51,431 nt of DNA, from assembly GCF_900078665.2 (NCBI RefSeq), contig NZ_LT546207.1, positions 2,210,306-2,261,736 of the forward strand, in the 5' to 3' direction. A model generated the notes under the pieces. The model worked only from the letters and a program-made list of their open reading frames with translations. It was not told the DNA's origin and searched no databases. How positions within the stretch are numbered: the stretch's first letter is position 1; each line of letters opens with the position of its first letter. Position numbers and translations under genes: made by a program. Of the stretch, positions 9,473 to 17,461 are shown in pieces. Source of the DNA: Mycolicibacterium houstonense. GTDB taxonomy: Bacteria; Actinomycetota; Actinomycetes; Mycobacteriales; Mycobacteriaceae.

Positions 9473-9785
9473 GCCGACGAGTACCGGGGGCGCTCGGACA
9501 TCGGACGCACCTCCTGCTGCCGTCGGATCGTCGCCGCCTCACCGAACGCGCCGGTGAGGCCGGACAGAGTCGTCCACGTGACCGCCCCCCGAGTGCCCGA
9601 TGCTATCGGACCGGGCATCTGTCGCGAGGGCAAATAACGTAGAACTTGCTCGCGTAGTTGGTAATTCGGACCTGGCCCATCGCACGATCGCACGTCACGG
9701 ACAGCCTTGTCGAGGGCTGCGGCAGAGACGGCAACCCTTGGCGGGCGGTATGCGACGGAAGCGTTGACGGGCATACGTGGGCGGC

Positions 9786-10997
9786 TCAGGTGACGGCGCC
9801 GGCGGTCTTGAGTTCGATGATGCGGTCCCAGTCCAGGCCCAGTTCGACGAGGATGTCGTCGGTTTGTTCGGCGAACCCCGGTGCCGGGCCGGTGTTCGGC
9901 GCGGCGACGTCGAATTGCACTGGGTTGGCCACCAACTCAAGCTCGCCGGCCTGAACCAGGTACTCATTGGCCCGAATCTGGGAATCCTGTGCCGCCTGCA
10001 GAGTGTCCTGCACGGGAGCCCATGGCCCGGCCAGCGTTGCGAATCGCTCGCTCCACTCTGGCAAAGCCCGTTTCTTCATCGCCTCGGTGAGAATCTCGAC
10101 CGCCTCGGGCGTGTTCTCCGCGAACGATTCCGCGGTGGCGAACCTCGGGTCGTCGATGTACTGCTCCAGGTCCATGTGCCGGCAGACGTCGGCCCAGAAC
10201 TTGGTGGGCTGCATCATCACGAAGGAGATGTAGCGGTCGTCGGCGGTGGCGTAGAGCCCGACGAGCGGGTTGATCGGCGAGCCGTGCACCCCCGGCGGTG
10301 GCGTCACCATCAGTTGATCGAGGTGCTGGGTCAGCGCCACGGTGTGACCCATCGACCACAGGCCGCTGCCCAGCAGCGACACGTCGACGATCGACGGCTC
10401 ACCGGTGCGCTCGCGTTTGAGCAGCGCCGCGGCAATGCCACCGGCCAGGTTGGTGCCCGAGATGGTGTCCCCGTAGGCCGGTCCAGGCGGCGCGATCATG
10501 CCTGGCATCCCGGCCGGCGTGATGGTGGCGGCCGTACCGGCCCGGCACCAGAAGGCGGTCATGTCGTAGCCGCCCTTGACCGACTCCTCACCGCGCGGCC
10601 CGAGCGCACTGCCCCTGGCGTAGATGATGTTCGGGTTCACCGCGCGAATGTCGTCGACGTCGATGCCGAACTTCTGCCGGTGCCCGGGCAGGAAGCTGGT
10701 CAGGAACACATCGGCCTTCTTGGCCAGCTCCAGCAGAATCTCTTTGCCTTCCGGCACCGACATGTCCAGGCCGATGCTGCGCTTGCCGCGGTTGGCGTGC
10801 TCGATGTTCGGGTTGGGGTCACCCTCGACCCGCAGCGGCCCGGTCTGGCGAAGCCCACGCTGCGGGTCGCCGGTGATGGCGTGCTCGACCTTGATGACGT
10901 CGGCACCCCACTCCCCCAGCACGGCTCCCGCCGACGGGACGAACCCGTACATCGCGACCTCGAGGACGCGAATTCCTTCGAGTGGACCGCCGGTCAT
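9786..10997 (-). CDS. CaiB/BaiF family III CoA-transferase
   Basis: 403 residues, full length for the family. The N-terminal pattern LEGIRVLEVAMYGFVPSAGAVLGEWGAD is a Rossmann-like start with GADVIKVE. It also has the conserved NRGKRSIGLDM segment and GGYDMTAFWCRAG, which holds the catalytic Asp that forms the aspartyl-CoA anhydride in this family. The enzyme transfers CoA between carboxylic acids in the cytoplasm. It overlaps the upstream aldehyde dehydrogenase by 4 bases, so the pair would oxidise an aldehyde to an acid and then activate the acid as CoA thioester. The acceptor is unknown. No acyl-CoA synthetase occurs in the window, so this may be the activating step. Confidence 0.88.
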   Translation of the reverse strand: MTGGPLEGIRVLEVAMYGFVPSAGAVLGEWGADVIKVEHAITGDPQRGLRQTGPLRVEGDPNPNIEHANRGKRSIGLDMSVPEGKEILLELAKKADVFLTSFLPGHRQKFGIDVDDIRAVNPNIIYARGSALGPRGEESVKGGYDMTAFWCRAGTAATITPAGMPGMIAPPGPAYGDTISGTNLAGGIAAALLKRERTGEPSIVDVSLLGSGLWSMGHTVALTQHLDQLMVTPPPGVHGSPINPLVGLYATADDRYISFVMMQPTKFWADVCRHMDLEQYIDDPRFATAESFAENTPEAVEILTEAMKKRALPEWSERFATLAGPWAPVQDTLQAAQDSQIRANEYLVQAGELELVANPVQFDVAAPNTGPAPGFAEQTDDILVELGLDWDRIIELKTAGAVT

Positions 10998-12469
10998 GAC
11001 AGCACCCGCGCAAACGTCTTGGCCTCCATGAACTCCTCGAGCCCGGCGGTGCCCATCTCCCGGCCGATACCCGACTGCTTGTACCCACCGAAGGGGCTGT
11101 CCGGACTGAAGTAATTGCCACCGTTGATCGAGAACGTCCCGGTCCGGATCCGGCGGGCCACGGCCAGAGCGCGATCCTCGCTACCGAACACCGCGCCGGA
11201 GAGCCCGTAGATCGAGTTGTTGGCGATCCGCACGGCGTCGTCGTCGTCTTCGTAGGCGATCACGGCCAGCACCGGCCCGAAGACCTCCTCCTGGGCGATC
11301 TCGCTGTCGGGATCCACGTCGGCCAGCAACGTCGGCGTATAGAAGTAGCCCGGGTCGACCTTCTCCCCGCCGGTGACCAGAGTGGCCCCGGCCTCGACGG
11401 CACGCTTCACCATGCCGTCGACCTTGTCTCGCTGCTTCTCACTGATCAACGGACCCATGTAGGTCTTCGGATCCGTCGGATCGCCGTACCGGACCAATCC
11501 GAAGTTGTTCTTGATCAGCTCGACGATCTCGTCCTTGTGTTCGGCCGGCACCAGCAGCCGCGACGTCAGTGCACAGCCCTGGCCGGCGTGGGTGACCATG
11601 CTGAACGCCGAGAAGAGTGCGGCGGTGTTGAAGTCGGCGTCATCGAGGACGATCGCGGCGGACTTGCCGCCGAGTTCCAAGAACACCTTCTTCAACGTCT
11701 CGCTGGCGGCGGCCATGATGCGCCGGCCGGTCGGCGTGGAACCGGTGAAGGTGACCATGTCGACGTCGGGACTCGTGGTGAGCACCGCGCCCACCTCGGG
11801 GTCGGCGCCCGAGAGCACGTTGACGACGCCGGCCGGGATCTCAGTGTGGTTGGCGATCAGCTCACCGAGGGCCAGCGTGATCAGCGGGGTGTCCGGGGCG
11901 GATTTGAGCACCACGGTGCATCCCGCGGCCAGGGCGGGCGCGAGCTTGGCCAGGGCCAGCTGATTCGGATAGTTGTAGGCGATGATCGCGGCGACGACGC
12001 CGGCGGCTTCCTTCTCCACCCACCGGTGATGCTGCATGCCACGGCTCTCGATGTTTCCGAGGTCCTCGGTCAGCGGATAGGTCTTGAGTAGCTCGCCGTA
12101 GTACCGAACGATGTCGATCGGTCCGTCGAGTTGGGCGCCGGCGCACAGCGCCGCGGTCGCCCCGACCTCGGTGGTGGTCAGCTCGGCCAGTTCGTCGCGA
12201 TGTTCGAGCAGAGCCCGGTGCAACTGCTCCAGGCAACGGATCCGCAATTCGGTGTTGGTGGACCAATCGGTGGTGTCGAACGCCTGCCTGGCGGCGGCCA
12301 CGGCGGCCTCGGCATCGGCGACCGTGGCGTCCGGGGCATGGCCGAACACCTCACCGGTAGCTGGATTGACGGAAGGAAACGTCCGCGGCGTCTCGCGCAG
12401 CTCTCCGCCGATCAACAACTTCCGGTCAGCCCGCTGTTCTTGCGCGATGGTCGGCGCTTCCTGCTGCAT
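10994..12469 (-). CDS. Aldehyde dehydrogenase (ALDH superfamily)
   Basis: About 491 residues. It has the NAD(P) motif FTGSTPTGRRI, the general-base Glu in FLELGGKS and the catalytic Cys in HAGQGC, ending with SPFGGYKQSGIGREMG. Start choice: AGGAGG at 12473-12478 precedes two consecutive ATG codons (12472 and 12469), and the second has the better spacing. A GTG at 12493 lacks a ribosome site. It oxidises an aldehyde to a carboxylate. It is divergent from the SDR at 12737 and co-transcribed with the CoA-transferase. Its promoter overlaps candidate GAGAAY-NNN-RTTCTC sites. Confidence 0.88.
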   Translation of the reverse strand: MQQEAPTIAQEQRADRKLLIGGELRETPRTFPSVNPATGEVFGHAPDATVADAEAAVAAARQAFDTTDWSTNTELRIRCLEQLHRALLEHRDELAELTTTEVGATAALCAGAQLDGPIDIVRYYGELLKTYPLTEDLGNIESRGMQHHRWVEKEAAGVVAAIIAYNYPNQLALAKLAPALAAGCTVVLKSAPDTPLITLALGELIANHTEIPAGVVNVLSGADPEVGAVLTTSPDVDMVTFTGSTPTGRRIMAAASETLKKVFLELGGKSAAIVLDDADFNTAALFSAFSMVTHAGQGCALTSRLLVPAEHKDEIVELIKNNFGLVRYGDPTDPKTYMGPLISEKQRDKVDGMVKRAVEAGATLVTGGEKVDPGYFYTPTLLADVDPDSEIAQEEVFGPVLAVIAYEDDDDAVRIANNSIYGLSGAVFGSEDRALAVARRIRTGTFSINGGNYFSPDSPFGGYKQSGIGREMGTAGLEEFMEAKTFARVLS

Positions 12470-12499
12470 CATCCTCCTCAGGAGATTTACCACTGTGAT

Positions 12500-12514
12500 G
12501 GAAACTGCATTCTC
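12500..12514. promoter_or_regulatory. Candidate operator of the GAGAAY-NNN-RTTCTC type (ALDH side)
   Basis: GGAAACTGCATTCTC has one perfect half (ATTCTC) and one degenerate half (GGAAAC), and lies about 30 bases upstream of the ALDH start. It resembles the perfect copy at 33279-33293, sharing the same half and GC-ATTCTC context. Weakest of the six copies on its own. Confidence 0.4.
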
Positions 12515-12548
12515 ATCACCGGCGAATCATACATTCGCTTGATGAGAA
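12510..12548. promoter_or_regulatory. Nested inverted repeats in a divergent promoter
   Basis: Outer arms TTCTCATCA (12510-12518) and TGATGAGAA (12540-12548) are perfect inverted copies. Inside them, GCGAAT (12522-12527) and ATTCGC (12533-12538) form a second perfect inverted repeat, with a centre only one base away. Two concentric palindromes between the ALDH and SDR genes suggest a composite operator or a cruciform/hairpin in the leader RNA. Confidence 0.5.
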
Positions 12549-12655
12549 CTCAAGTGAAAGCTAGATCAGCTAGTCATGCCCTATTCGCTGAGGCTTGGGC
12601 ATCTGCGCTGCAGGTACGCAGGTTGCACTTCAGATCTTGCGGTGCCGACCGCTCC

Positions 12656-12670
12656 GAGAGTACGGTTCTC
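12656..12670. promoter_or_regulatory. Candidate operator of the GAGAAY-NNN-RTTCTC type (SDR side)
   Basis: GAGAGTACGGTTCTC differs from the consensus by one base in the left arm. It is centred about 74 bases upstream of the SDR start at 12737, at a normal distance to cover its promoter. Confidence 0.45.
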
Positions 12671-12736
12671 ATAATCGGAAGGATGATTCTTGACCCTTGA
12701 GAAAGTCCGGCACCGCCCGGCGACCGGAGAACTGTC

Positions 12737-13438
12737 ATGAAGAATGCCGTCGTCACCGGAGGAGGTTCAGGTATCGGAGCGGCCATCGCCGCACGACTGC
12801 GCGCCGACGGTCTCAATGTCGCGGTACTCGACCTGCAGCAGTCCGATGATGAATTCGCTCATGTCGCAGACGTGACGGATCGCGCCGCCGTCGACGCCGC
12901 GCTGGACGCCGTTCGTGCCCAACTCGGCCCGGTCTCGGTGCTAGTCAACGCGGCCGGCCTGGACTGCTTCAAGCGGTTCACCGACGTCTCGTTCGAGAAG
13001 TGGCAGCAGATCATCGACGTCAACCTCAACGGCGTATTCCACTGTGTGCAGGCGGTATTGCCCGACATGCTCGAGGCCGGCTGGGGCCGCATCGTCAACA
13101 TCTCGTCATCGAGCACGCATTCGGGTCAGCCCTTCATGTCGCCCTACGTCGCGGCGAAGTCCGCGGTGAACGGCCTGACCAAGAGCCTGGCACTGGAGCT
13201 CGGCCCCAGCGGCATCACCGTCAACGCCGTGCCGCCGGGCTTCATCGACACCCCCATGCTTCGCAAGGCCGAAGGCAAGGGATTCCTCGGGGACACCGAA
13301 AAGCAGATCGAGCAGACCCCGGTCCGCCGGATGGGCAAGCCAGAAGACATCGCAGCCGCCTGCGCCTTCTTCGTCTCCGACGAGGCGAGCTACATCACCG
13401 GCCAGATCCTCGGCGTCAACGGCGGCCGTAACACCTGA
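12737..13438 (+). CDS. Short-chain dehydrogenase/reductase (FabG-like)
   Basis: 233-residue classical SDR. The NAD(P) motif TGGGSGIG lies at residues 7-14, followed by NAAG and the Ser and YVAAK catalytic residues (ISSSSTHSGQPFMSPYVAAK), ending in ITGQILGVNGG. GGAG precedes the ATG. It probably interconverts a hydroxyl and a keto group or acts as a 3-oxoacyl reductase. It is first gene of a plus-strand series with a mycofactocin-type SDR, ferredoxin and P450, so a role after hydroxylation is likely. Substrate unknown. Confidence 0.87.
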   Translation: MKNAVVTGGGSGIGAAIAARLRADGLNVAVLDLQQSDDEFAHVADVTDRAAVDAALDAVRAQLGPVSVLVNAAGLDCFKRFTDVSFEKWQQIIDVNLNGVFHCVQAVLPDMLEAGWGRIVNISSSSTHSGQPFMSPYVAAKSAVNGLTKSLALELGPSGITVNAVPPGFIDTPMLRKAEGKGFLGDTEKQIEQTPVRRMGKPEDIAAACAFFVSDEASYITGQILGVNGGRNT

Positions 13439-13477
13439 CGCGCGCGGCGGGCACGAATCATCAGCGAAAGGACAATT

Positions 13478-14350
13478 GTGGGAAGCAGCGAAGGCAGGGT
13501 TGCCGGGAAAGTCGCATTCATCACCGGCGCGGCTCGGGGGCAGGGCCGCAGCCACGCGATCCGGCTGGCCGAAGAGGGCGCCGACATCATCGCGGTCGAC
13601 ATCTGTAAGAACTACGACACCGTCGGCTATGCGATGGCGACGCCGGACGATCTCGAAGAGACCAAGAACTACGTCGAGAAGACCGGCCGGCGCATCGTCA
13701 CCGCGCAGGCCGATGTCCGCAACGAGGCCGAGTTGCGCGGTGCGCTCGACGCGGGACTGGCGGAGTTCGGCAAGCTCGACATCGTCGTCGCGCAGGCCGG
13801 CATCGCCGCGATGAAGGGCCAGCCCGCGATGCAGGCCTGGACCGACGGCATCAATACCAACTTCGTCGGCACCATCAACGCCATCCAGGTCGCCCTGCCA
13901 CACCTCAAGGAAGGCGCTTCGATCATCGCGACCGCGTCGGCGGCCGCCCTGATGGACGCCCACAACAAGCCCAATCCGGGTGCCGACCCCGGCGGCATGG
14001 GCTACATGATCTCCAAGCGGCTGATCTCCGAGTACGTCCACGCGCTCGCGACCGAGCTGGCGGTGCGCGGCATTCGCGCCAACGTCATCCACCCCACCAA
14101 CTGCAACACCAACATGCTGCAGAGCGAGCCGATGTACCGCTCGTTCCGGCCCGATCTGGAGAACCCCACCCGCGCGGACGCCGAGCCGGTGTTCGGTGTC
14201 CAGCAGGCCATGAAGGTCAATTTCATCGAGCCCGAGGACATCAGCAACGCGGTGCTGTGGCTGGCCTCCGAGGAATCGCGTTACGTCACCGGCATGCAGC
14301 TGCGCGTCGACGCCGGCGGCTATCTCAAGTGGTACGACTACCACGTCTGA
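13478..14350 (+). CDS. Mycofactocin-type SDR family oxidoreductase
   Basis: 290 residues, GTG start with AAAGGA five bases upstream. TGAARGQGRSHA is the dinucleotide motif. The long insertion after VDIC (KNYDTVGYAMATPDDLEET) and the NVIHPTNCNTNML stretch are the hallmarks of the SDR group whose NAD is not exchangeable and which is coupled to the redox peptide mycofactocin (established for the family). The active site GMGYMISKR has Tyr and Lys. It should oxidise an alcohol, handing electrons to mycofactocin rather than free NAD. Closely related in layout to the SDR at 17462. Confidence 0.88.
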   Translation: MGSSEGRVAGKVAFITGAARGQGRSHAIRLAEEGADIIAVDICKNYDTVGYAMATPDDLEETKNYVEKTGRRIVTAQADVRNEAELRGALDAGLAEFGKLDIVVAQAGIAAMKGQPAMQAWTDGINTNFVGTINAIQVALPHLKEGASIIATASAAALMDAHNKPNPGADPGGMGYMISKRLISEYVHALATELAVRGIRANVIHPTNCNTNMLQSEPMYRSFRPDLENPTRADAEPVFGVQQAMKVNFIEPEDISNAVLWLASEESRYVTGMQLRVDAGGYLKWYDYHV

Positions 14351-14384
14351 CCCCGCGGTTCTTGATTCGAAAGGAGTTGGCGTA

Positions 14385-14579
14385 GTGAAGGTTTCGGTTG
14401 ATGCCAGTCGCTGCCAGGGGCACACCCTGTGTTCGATGATCGCGCCGGACTCGTTCGTCCTCGACGACGTCGACGGTCATGCGTCACCGGTTGACGATGT
14501 GGTGCCCGCGGATCAGGAGGACGTGGTCCGTGAGGCAGCACACTCCTGCCCTGAGCAAGCCATCGTCATCGAAGATTGA
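14385..14579 (+). CDS. [3Fe-4S] ferredoxin, P450 partner
   Basis: 64 residues starting at GTG with AGGAG eight bases upstream. Cluster ligands are Cys10, Cys16 and Cys55 in CQGHTLC and CPEQAI. His13 occupies the position next to the missing fourth iron, so it is the CxxHxxC type. It lies 31 bases before the P450 at 14611 and is its natural electron donor. A ferredoxin reductase must be supplied elsewhere, unless the NuoF-like protein at 37660 serves. Confidence 0.88.
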   Translation: MKVSVDASRCQGHTLCSMIAPDSFVLDDVDGHASPVDDVVPADQEDVVREAAHSCPEQAIVIED

Positions 14580-14610
14580 CGACGACCCGAAAACCAAGGG
14601 AGACAACGCC

Positions 14611-15972
14611 GTGAGCATCGATGATGTCACGACCGACGACGACCGCAAGAAGAGCACCTACCACTTCGACCGGCACACGCCGGAATACCGGTTGCAGTTC
14701 GAGAAGATCACCGAGGAGATGCAGTCCCGCTGCCCCATGGCGTGGACCGACGTCTACAACGGGCACTGGGTGGCCGCCGACAGCAAGCATGTCTTCGAAC
14801 TGGCCCGCTGCCCTGCGGTCTCGAATCATCACGACATCAGCGGCGAGACCCCCTTTCAGGGCATCACGATCCCGAAGGCCAGCCGCGCGACCGTGGTTCG
14901 CGGCGGCATCCTGGAGATGGACGAGCCGGAGCACAGCGCCTACCGCGGTGCACTGAATCCGTATCTGTCCCCGGCTGCTGTCAAGCGGTGGGTGCCGTTC
15001 GTCGACGAGATCACCCGCGCCGCGCTCGACGAACACATCGAGTCGGGACAGATCGACTTCGTCGAGCATCTGGCCAATGTGGTGCCCGCGGTGTTCACCC
15101 TCGCCATGATGGGCATCGAGCTCAAGAAGTGGAATGTCTACAGCGAGCCCACCCATGCCTCGGTGTACACGCCGGAGCACTCCCCCGATCGCGAGAAGAT
15201 CAACGAGCAGCACCGCGAGATGGGGATCGACATCATCAACAACATGATGGAGATCCGGGAGAACCCGCGGCCCGGACTGGTCAACGCGATGTTGCAGCTG
15301 CGCATCGACGGCGAGCCGGCACCGGACATGGAGATCCTCGGCAACCTGGGTCTGGTGATCGGTGGCGGGTTCGACACCACCACCGCACTTACCGCTCATG
15401 CGCTGGAGTGGCTGGGCCAGCACCCTGACGAGCGCACCCGCCTGAGCGCTGAGCGCGCGACACTGCTCGACCCGGCCACCGAGGAGTTCCTGCGCTTCTT
15501 CACCCCCGCACCCGGGGACGGCCGGACGTTCTCCGAGGATGTCGAGGTCGAGGGGCAGCAGTTCAAGCAGTACGAGCGGCTGTGGTTGTCGTGGGCGATG
15601 GCCAACCGGGACCCGTCGGTGTTCGAGAAGCCGAACGAGATCATCTTGGACCGAAAGGGCAACCGGCACTTCAGCTTCGGCATCGGAGTGCATCGCTGCG
15701 TGGGTTCGAACGTGGCCAGGACGGTGTTCAAGTCGATGCTCACCGCGGTGCTGGACCGGATGCCGGACTATGTGTGCGACCCCGAGGGCACCGTGCACTA
15801 CGACACGATCGGCGTCATCCAGGGCATGCGCAACCTGCCCGCCACCTTCACTCCGAGCAAGCCGCTGGGCCCAGGCCTCGACGAGACCCTGGAAAAGCTG
15901 CAACGCATCTGCAATGAGCAGGAGTTGGCCCGGCCGATCACCGAGCGCAAAGACGTCGCCGTCATCGACTAG
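14611..15972 (+). CDS. Cytochrome P450
   Basis: 453 residues from a GTG at 14611 with AAGGGAG eight bases before it. An in-frame extension into the ferredoxin gene is ignored. The oxygen-activating helix shows GGGFDTTT, and the heme-ligand loop FSFGIGVHRCVG places Cys363 as thiolate ligand. An extra C-terminal tail of about 40 residues (LDETLEKLQRICNEQELARP) goes beyond the normal P450 end. EEFLRFF is the ExxR-helix position but reads E-F-L-R. It hydroxylates an unknown hydrophobic substrate, with the adjacent ferredoxin as donor. Confidence 0.9.
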   Translation: MSIDDVTTDDDRKKSTYHFDRHTPEYRLQFEKITEEMQSRCPMAWTDVYNGHWVAADSKHVFELARCPAVSNHHDISGETPFQGITIPKASRATVVRGGILEMDEPEHSAYRGALNPYLSPAAVKRWVPFVDEITRAALDEHIESGQIDFVEHLANVVPAVFTLAMMGIELKKWNVYSEPTHASVYTPEHSPDREKINEQHREMGIDIINNMMEIRENPRPGLVNAMLQLRIDGEPAPDMEILGNLGLVIGGGFDTTTALTAHALEWLGQHPDERTRLSAERATLLDPATEEFLRFFTPAPGDGRTFSEDVEVEGQQFKQYERLWLSWAMANRDPSVFEKPNEIILDRKGNRHFSFGIGVHRCVGSNVARTVFKSMLTAVLDRMPDYVCDPEGTVHYDTIGVIQGMRNLPATFTPSKPLGPGLDETLEKLQRICNEQELARPITERKDVAVID

Positions 15973-15997
15973 TGCACCTGTCACCGTTTCGCGAGGA

Positions 15998-16077
15998 CGC
16001 CTTGCACGTCTGGCGCCTGTTAACCTCGAACGAGGTCGGGTCCGGCAAACGTGCAAGGCGCCGCCCTTTTCCGGCGG
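15998..16077 (+). other. Stacked inverted repeats upstream of a secreted-protein gene
   Basis: CGCCTTGCACGT (15998-16009) is repeated inverted and perfectly as ACGTGCAAGGCG (16049-16060). The 39-base loop contains its own hairpin (ACCTC-GAAC-GAGGT, 16023-16036). CCGCC...GGCGG (16061-16077) follows directly and ends 21 bases before the next start codon. It could terminate the P450 message, regulate the next gene in its leader, or form a protein-bound cruciform. There is no U-tract. Confidence 0.5.
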
Positions 16078-16098
16078 ACGACATGGGGGTTCTCACAA

Positions 16099-16446
16099 AT
16101 GATCAAACTGTCTCGGAAGTATGTTGTCGCTGCACTCGGCGGTCTGGCGCTGTCGGTTCCGCTCTCAGTGCTGTCGGCGGGCGCCGCGTCGGCCCAGCCC
16201 GACTTCAGCGGCGTCGTCAACACCACCTGTACCTACGACCAGGTGATCGCTGCGCTCAACGCGCAACGTCCCGACCTGGCCCAGCAGTTCAACACCTCCC
16301 CGTTCGCCCAGGGCGCGTTGCGCAATTTCCTGGCGTCGGGTCCGGTCGAGCGCCAGCGCACGGTGGCTCAGCTGCAGGCCAGCCCGGCAGCGGCCGAGTA
16401 CTTCGGGCCCATCAACTCGATCGCGAGCACCTGCAACAACTACTGA
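16099..16446 (+). CDS. Small secreted protein, mycobacterial hemophore-like family
   Basis: 115 residues. The signal peptide (VVAALGGLALSVPLSVLSAGAASAQ) has an Ala-x-Ala cleavage site near residue 32. The mature all-helical protein of about 83 residues has two cysteines (Cys44 and Cys112), probably disulfide-linked. TTCTYDQVIAALNAQRPDLAQQF and a C-terminal Cys are the pattern of the hemophore-related (Rv0203-like) secreted proteins of mycobacteria. Family knowledge suggests heme binding outside the cell, but this is not shown here. It lies downstream of a P450, with the stacked inverted repeats in between. Confidence 0.7.
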   Translation: MIKLSRKYVVAALGGLALSVPLSVLSAGAASAQPDFSGVVNTTCTYDQVIAALNAQRPDLAQQFNTSPFAQGALRNFLASGPVERQRTVAQLQASPAAAEYFGPINSIASTCNNY

Positions 16447-16492
16447 CCGTTTCGCGTCAGTTTCAGCTGCAGCGGTCCCCTTCGCCCGCGTT

Positions 16493-16538
16493 GTCACGCT
16501 GGAGTGGCTCTCGGCCTCGGCCGCCACTCCAGCGTGAC
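16493..16538. terminator. Bidirectional terminator-like hairpin
   Basis: Perfect 16-base inverted repeat (GTCACGCTGGAGTGGC / GCCACTCCAGCGTGAC) with a 14-base loop, between the 3' ends of two converging genes (16446 and 16544). There is no U-tract, as is common in mycobacteria. The arms closely resemble the hairpin at 30985-31030. Confidence 0.75.
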
Positions 16539-16543
16539 GATGG

Positions 16544-17323
16544 CTATCGCGGCTGGTTGGGTACCCCGGGGAACAGCTGCTCGCTGGGCCCAACGGTCAC
16601 CCATCCGCCGAGCTTGGTGATCAGGTGCGGCGCGAACACGGATGCGTACACCGCATGTCCCACCACGATCACGGCGATCACCGACATCACCGCTGACTGC
16701 ACCCGGGTCTTGGAGACCTTGTCGGCCCACATCTCGATGACGTTGCGGCCCTGGTCGTCGGTGCGGCCCAGCAGGTAGGTGAACACCATCATCTGGATCC
16801 CCATCGCAACCGCATCGTAGATCGGGTACTGGTGTCTGGTTCCCTCCCACAAGCCGAGCCCTTCGATCACGTAGCCGTAGTAGAACAGGCCGAGCCGCGC
16901 ACCGATGACCGCGTTGAAGAACAGCGCCCAGCCGAACCCGACGGCGAAACCCACCACCAGCAGGGTCTGCGGCCGGTGCCATTCCCACTTGCGGGCCGCC
17001 CAGCGTCCCAGGGCCGCGCCGATGATGGCCGGCAGCACGAAGTACCCCATGTAGCCGACAGGCACCGCCGACGGCAGACCGCCCCAGGTCATGTTCAGCG
17101 GCCACCACGACGGCATCCGCGGCAGCGCGGGTGGGAACTGTGCGTACATCGCCCAGTCGTAGGGCGCCTCGATCCACGAGAACGACAGCGCGGAGACGCA
17201 CAGCAGCAGCAACGGATGCAGTCGCCCGCGCCGGTAACTCAGATAGATGCCGATGGCCAGGAAACCCAGACCGGTGACATACGCGAACGCCACACCGGCC
17301 CTGATCAGGAAGTCGACGCTCAC
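16544..17323 (-). CDS. AveC-like (spirocyclase-type) membrane protein
   Basis: 259 residues with about seven hydrophobic helices (for example FAYVTGLGFLAIGIYLSY and YFVLPAIIGAALG). WIEAPYDWAMYAQFP and YYGYVIEGLGLWEGTRHQYPIYD are the kind of polar motifs found in AveC-like proteins, a family named after the avermectin spirocyclase/dehydratase and widespread in mycobacteria with unknown roles. GTG start, overlapping the small membrane peptide gene by 4 bases. Last gene of the 25.5-16.5 kb minus-strand series. A second, larger family member is at 23299. The enzymatic function is inferred only from family membership. Confidence 0.7.
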   Translation of the reverse strand: MSVDFLIRAGVAFAYVTGLGFLAIGIYLSYRRGRLHPLLLLCVSALSFSWIEAPYDWAMYAQFPPALPRMPSWWPLNMTWGGLPSAVPVGYMGYFVLPAIIGAALGRWAARKWEWHRPQTLLVVGFAVGFGWALFFNAVIGARLGLFYYGYVIEGLGLWEGTRHQYPIYDAVAMGIQMMVFTYLLGRTDDQGRNVIEMWADKVSKTRVQSAVMSVIAVIVVGHAVYASVFAPHLITKLGGWVTVGPSEQLFPGVPNQPR

Positions 17324-17433
17324 CGGTCGGCCTCCGGGGCCGCCCGACGCGCCTCGGGATCGAAGTACAACACCAGGCCGACGATCACGGCGACCAGGAC
17401 GAGCAAACTGCCGATCATGATGAGTGCGCCCAC
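17320..17433 (-). CDS. 37-residue single-pass membrane peptide
   Basis: GTG at 17433 preceded by AAAGAGG. One transmembrane helix (about residues 5-23, IMIGSLLVLVAVIVGLVLYF) and a short charged tail (DPEARRAAPEADR). The stop overlaps the AveC-like gene by 4 bases, which argues for translation and coupling. No known family recognised. It may be a subunit or stabiliser of the AveC-like protein. Confidence 0.6.
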   Translation of the reverse strand: MGALIMIGSLLVLVAVIVGLVLYFDPEARRAAPEADR

Positions 17434-17461
17434 TACCACCTCTTTCTGTCGAAACCTGTTG

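Larger units (their letters stand above)
9247..9785. other. 539-base gene-free stretch upstream of the mce operon
   Basis: Open frames here lack ribosome sites, family resemblance and mycobacterial coding character, so no gene is called. The stretch holds a perfect 18-base palindrome and a 10-base inverted repeat (listed separately) and is the only long non-coding interval in the window. It should carry the promoter and operators of yrbEA-mceF on the minus strand, and it follows the 3' end of the CoA-transferase gene. Confidence 0.7.

Noticed and set aside
9370..9774. 134-codon minus-strand frame upstream of yrbEA
   Set aside because: No ribosome site, no family, and it contains the palindromes; treated as non-coding.
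14566..16056. 496-codon minus-strand frame over a P450
   Set aside because: Antisense to a P450 with clear heme and I-helix motifs.
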